From CAZQBY01 sp964540655 (lineage in GTDB: Archaea; Altiarchaeota; Altiarchaeia; JAFGQM01), in the NCBI GenBank assembly GCA_964540655.1, contig CAZINR010000031.1, positions 1-15,002 of the forward strand: 15,002 nucleotides of DNA. Reading direction: 5' to 3'. This document shows, piece after piece, positions 12,714 to 15,002 of the stretch. Made by a program: the position numbers and the translations under genes. How positions within the stretch are numbered: position 1 is the stretch's first letter; each line of letters starts with the position of its first letter. The notes under the pieces are model-generated. The model saw only the letters and a list, made by a program, of their open reading frames with translations. It made no database searches and was not told where the DNA came from.

Positions 12714-14068
12714 CGACGGCAGGCCTCCCTGTCCATTTCGTCCTCCTGCCCAATTACTGCCCCATCATAAGTCTTCGGCCTTCTCCCGATCAGCTTGGCG
12801 ACTATCACGCCCGGGAACTTCTGGCAGAGGTCATTGTACCTCAGGACCGAGCGATTGTAGAACTCCCTCGTCTGGGCGATGGACCTCTCTATCTTCTCAA
12901 GCGAGAACATAAGGCTCTTGAAGTTGCGGTCCGCTTTCAGCTCCGGATACCCCTCTAGGATACCGATAAGCTTCTTTCGCTTATCTTCACCCAGCGGATA
13001 GAACGACAAATCCCTCCGTATCCTTGCTATCAGAGCGTTTATCTCCCCCTCGTGTTTACTGTAGCTTCGCGCAATCTCCACCAATCCCGGAATCAGTTCG
13101 GCCCTTTTCTTGAACTGTATGTCCAGCTCGCTCCTGGAATTTTTGATTCTCTCAGAAAGGATTATGAACAGGTTATAGTATCGATAGAAACTATGGGCCA
13201 CAATCGCCACAGTCAGAATAATCAGGGCCAGTAAGGAAAAGAGAGCATAGATGAGATTAAGACCCACAATGAACATTATCAATCCCACTACCATTATTGC
13301 GGTTGAAACGTTCAAATTTGAGATGCTCGAGAAACTTTCGACAAACTCGGATTTCCTCTTCCTGCTTATTATGAGCGGGCATTCAGCCGACTCGCCCAAG
13401 TATTTCTCACTATCCCTGAAAACCATGCCGTAGGCGAAAACCTTCTGTCTGGGCTCCAATATGTGCTCCGTAGCCCTCCATCGCTCATCCGGCAAAAATC
13501 TCTTATGGACGCGGTACACTTTTTTATCGAGAGTCGGCAGAGCGTCTACCTCACTGTTGGCGAATATGTAATCGACTGTAGACAATCTAGCATGGGAGAA
13601 ATCCCTGTCCATGCCTTTCATATCGACCCGTATGCGCCCGCTCTTGTCCTCGATGTAGAAAGGTACGTACTCCACGATATTCTTCCATAACTTCCAACCA
13701 TTCTGGTCTCTCTCTTTGATGCTATGGTGATATACACACTCCTTTTTAGACAAGGGTGCAATGAGTGTCTTATCGGCGATGATAATGCCTTCAACTGCGT
13801 AAGGAACGCCCCCTATTGCTCTTCCGGCGGGGAGCACCGGCTGCCGGTCTATTTCGAACAGCAGCTCGCTTATCCTGGAAGCCTTTCTGTAGTGGTGATA
13901 AGCGACCAGGCTAATGGGCACGCTTGCAAAAAGGAGGATGAGGCCCAGGCCCTTTAAGGGATTGGAATAGAAATCTTCCTGCTGAAAGAAGATTATGAAA
14001 TATGCAAGCACCAGCGCTATTGCGCTCACGGTAAAGATTATCAAACCCTTATTGCTGACCCTTTCCAT
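12704..14068 (-). CDS. GIDE domain-LemA fusion membrane protein
   Basis: From the ATG at 14068 this is 454 residues. Two membrane segments (about 9-28 and 40-57) are followed by a GIDE-like domain, best seen in LIAPLSKKECVYHHSIKER (102-120) and VEYVPFYIEDKSGRIRVDM (132-150). That recalls the domain next to the membrane in the mitochondrial E3 ligase MUL1, but without a RING. A second hairpin (about 254-292) leads into a full LemA domain (about 295-430): YYNLFIILSERIKNSRSELD, FKKRAELIPGLVEIARSY, GYPELKADRNF, TREFYNRSVLRYN and FPGVIVA. LemA proteins are helical, membrane-anchored and of unclear function. The frame extends 48 bases upstream to a GTG (14116). I chose the ATG because a T-rich TATA-like box (14101-14109) falls within that extension. 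No ubiquitin-ligase RING is present, so ligase activity is not suggested. Confidence 0.85.
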   Translation of the reverse strand: MERVSNKGLIIFTVSAIALVLAYFIIFFQQEDFYSNPLKGLGLILLFASVPISLVAYHHYRKASRISELLFEIDRQPVLPAGRAIGGVPYAVEGIIIADKTLIAPLSKKECVYHHSIKERDQNGWKLWKNIVEYVPFYIEDKSGRIRVDMKGMDRDFSHARLSTVDYIFANSEVDALPTLDKKVYRVHKRFLPDERWRATEHILEPRQKVFAYGMVFRDSEKYLGESAECPLIISRKRKSEFVESFSSISNLNVSTAIMVVGLIMFIVGLNLIYALFSLLALIILTVAIVAHSFYRYYNLFIILSERIKNSRSELDIQFKKRAELIPGLVEIARSYSKHEGEINALIARIRRDLSFYPLGEDKRKKLIGILEGYPELKADRNFKSLMFSLEKIERSIAQTREFYNRSVLRYNDLCQKFPGVIVAKLIGRRPKTYDGAVIGQEDEMDREACRRFL

Positions 14069-14167
14069 TTCAATATTGTCTAATATGTTCTTGGAGTTGC
14101 CATAAAAACACTTCACCCATGCGATAACCCATAAAACGTTTTTAAACCATCTTTGTCTATATTCCCG

Positions 14168-14214
14168 ATTCTATCGTCCGATAGGAATAGAGTGGGCTAT
14201 CACGCTAAAAACAT
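14168..14214 (+). promoter_or_regulatory. Inverted repeat and TATA-like box before the acetyl-CoA synthetase gene
   Basis: CTATCG, a TC spacer and CGATAG form an inverted repeat at 14171-14184, with near-matching flanks (ATT and GGAAT). It lies 49-62 bases before the ATG at 14233. A TATA-like CTAAAAACAT follows at 14205-14214, 19-28 bases before the ATG. The placement, upstream of the TATA box, would suit an activator or repressor site; no regulator gene is adjacent. The rest of the 164-base divergent gap shows GTTTTTAAACC near 14139-14149, perhaps part of the opposite promoter. Confidence 0.35.
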
Positions 14215-14232
14215 AAACGAGACTTTGGGAAA

Positions 14233-15002
14233 ATGACCGAAAAACCTAAGATTATAGAAAAGCCTTACGGCAAGAAAGACGACGTCGAATACAACCTCAA
14301 ATCCTATGACGAGGCGAGGAAGACGTTCAAGTGGGAAGACGTGCACAAGAACTTTTCCTGGAATGAGACGGGAAAGGTCAACATGGCCTATGAGTGCATC
14401 GACCGCCATTGCGAGAACGGCATAGCCGGCAAGACGGCTTTGATATACGACAGCGATGAAGGAACCGAGAAATACACCTATGACGATTTGAGGAAGCTCT
14501 CCAGCAAATTCGCCAACGTGCTTCGCAAGTACGGCATAAAGAAGGGCGACAGGGTCTTCCTTTTCATGCCGCGCTCTCCGGAGATGCACGCCGCGATACT
14601 GGGGATACTCAAGGTAGGGGCTATAGCTGGCCCTCTATTCGAGGCCTTCATGGGGGAGGCTGTCAAGGACCGCATGGAGGATAGTGGAGCGGTCATGCTG
14701 ATAACGACTCCCGAGCTGAGGAAGAGGGTCCCGGTCAATGACCTTCCGGCCCTGAAGAAAATAGTCTATGTCTTAGAGGGCGAAGGCGCCGAAGAGGAGT
14801 TCGAGCACGAGGCCGATGCAGAAATAAGCGATGAGATTGAATTGATTAATTATCAAAAGGAGATGGGAGAAGCCGACGAAGACGCCGAGATAGAGTGGCT
14901 CGAGCTCGAGGACCCGCTCATCTTGCACTACACTTCCGGTTCGACCGGAAAGCCGAAGGGCGTTCTGCACGTGCAGAACGCCATGATAGGCCACTACCAG
15001 AC
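14233..15002 (+). CDS. acsA: Acetyl-CoA synthetase (AMP-forming), N-terminal part, cut by window end
   Basis: The enzyme joins acetate, ATP and CoA through an acetyl-AMP intermediate, feeding acetate into central metabolism. The 256 codons seen match the start of acyl-adenylate synthetases, close in style to Bacillus AcsA: NLKSYDEARKTFKWEDV, GKVNMAYECIDRH, EKYTYDDLRKLSSKFANVL, KKGDRVFLFMPRSPEMH, GPLFEAFMGEAVKDRMEDSG and ITTPELRKRVPVNDLPALKK. The AMP-binding signature LHYTSGSTGKPKGVLH appears at about residues 230-245, with its Ser/Thr/Gly loop and Lys intact. The full protein is expected to be about 570-650 residues, so over half lies beyond 15002. The ATG is leaderless or nearly so, with a TATA-like element 19-28 bases upstream. 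A related propionyl- or other acyl-CoA synthetase cannot be excluded from this part. Confidence 0.9.
   Translation, partial: MTEKPKIIEKPYGKKDDVEYNLKSYDEARKTFKWEDVHKNFSWNETGKVNMAYECIDRHCENGIAGKTALIYDSDEGTEKYTYDDLRKLSSKFANVLRKYGIKKGDRVFLFMPRSPEMHAAILGILKVGAIAGPLFEAFMGEAVKDRMEDSGAVMLITTPELRKRVPVNDLPALKKIVYVLEGEGAEEEFEHEADAEISDEIELINYQKEMGEADEDAEIEWLELEDPLILHYTSGSTGKPKGVLHVQNAMIGHYQ

Noticed and set aside
12704..14068. A ubiquitin-ligase role for the GIDE-LemA protein
   Set aside because: The MUL1-like domain is present without a RING finger or other Cys/His zinc pattern, so ligase activity is not supported.

Overview
The window looks like a metagenome-derived archaeal contig with a foreign left edge. 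The archaeal assignment rests on an archaeal/eukaryotic-type replication and transcription set: an MCM helicase, a two-lobed TATA-binding protein (TBP) and an archaeal RecJ-like DHH nuclease. Supporting signs are TATA-like boxes close to start codons with few Shine-Dalgarno sites, a VapBC module, a presenilin-type protease, and frequent ATA and AGG codons. A large membrane-anchored Cys-rich protein and a membrane protein with a short N-terminal helical domain recall DPANN or related lineages (Micrarchaeota/Diapherotrites-like). That placement is only an inference. No rRNA, tRNA, CRISPR array or insertion sequence was seen.

Layout. Bases 1 to about 420 are much more GC-rich and encode, on the minus strand, a fragment of a proteobacterial-type LuxR response regulator. 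It runs directly into the C-terminal part of a class I fructose-1,6-bisphosphatase on the plus strand, so a chimeric junction is the simplest reading. From 719 to 7749 every gene is on the minus strand. In transcription order (right to left) they are a small basic protein, TBP, MCM with an intein, a presenilin-family protease overlapping MCM by 4 bases, an unknown 108-aa protein, a small four-CxxC zinc protein and a VapBC pair with a perfect 26-bp palindrome before vapB. From 7857 to 12130 the plus strand carries the RecJ/GAN-like nuclease, also with an intein, and the Cys-rich surface protein. Two minus-strand membrane-protein genes follow: a helical-domain plus PLDc_N-like protein, and a GIDE-LemA fusion. 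The window ends inside a plus-strand acetyl-CoA synthetase gene.

How it fits together. MCM and the RecJ/Cdc45-like nuclease are two partners of the archaeal CMG-like replicative helicase. TBP, a general transcription factor, lies between them. Both replication proteins carry a full-length class 1 intein with two LAGLIDADG motifs, each inserted directly before a conserved Cys in a conserved motif (Walker B of MCM; the NACGR motif of the nuclease). Neither protein can work until its intein splices out. The right half is about the cell envelope: a secreted or anchored Cys-rich protein and two polytopic membrane proteins, then a carbon-metabolism gene.

Most notable items: the paired inteins in replisome partners, the GIDE-LemA fusion, the MCM-presenilin overlap, repeated CTATAAAA boxes before tbp, and the chimeric left edge. 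I did not find a clearly new multi-gene system.
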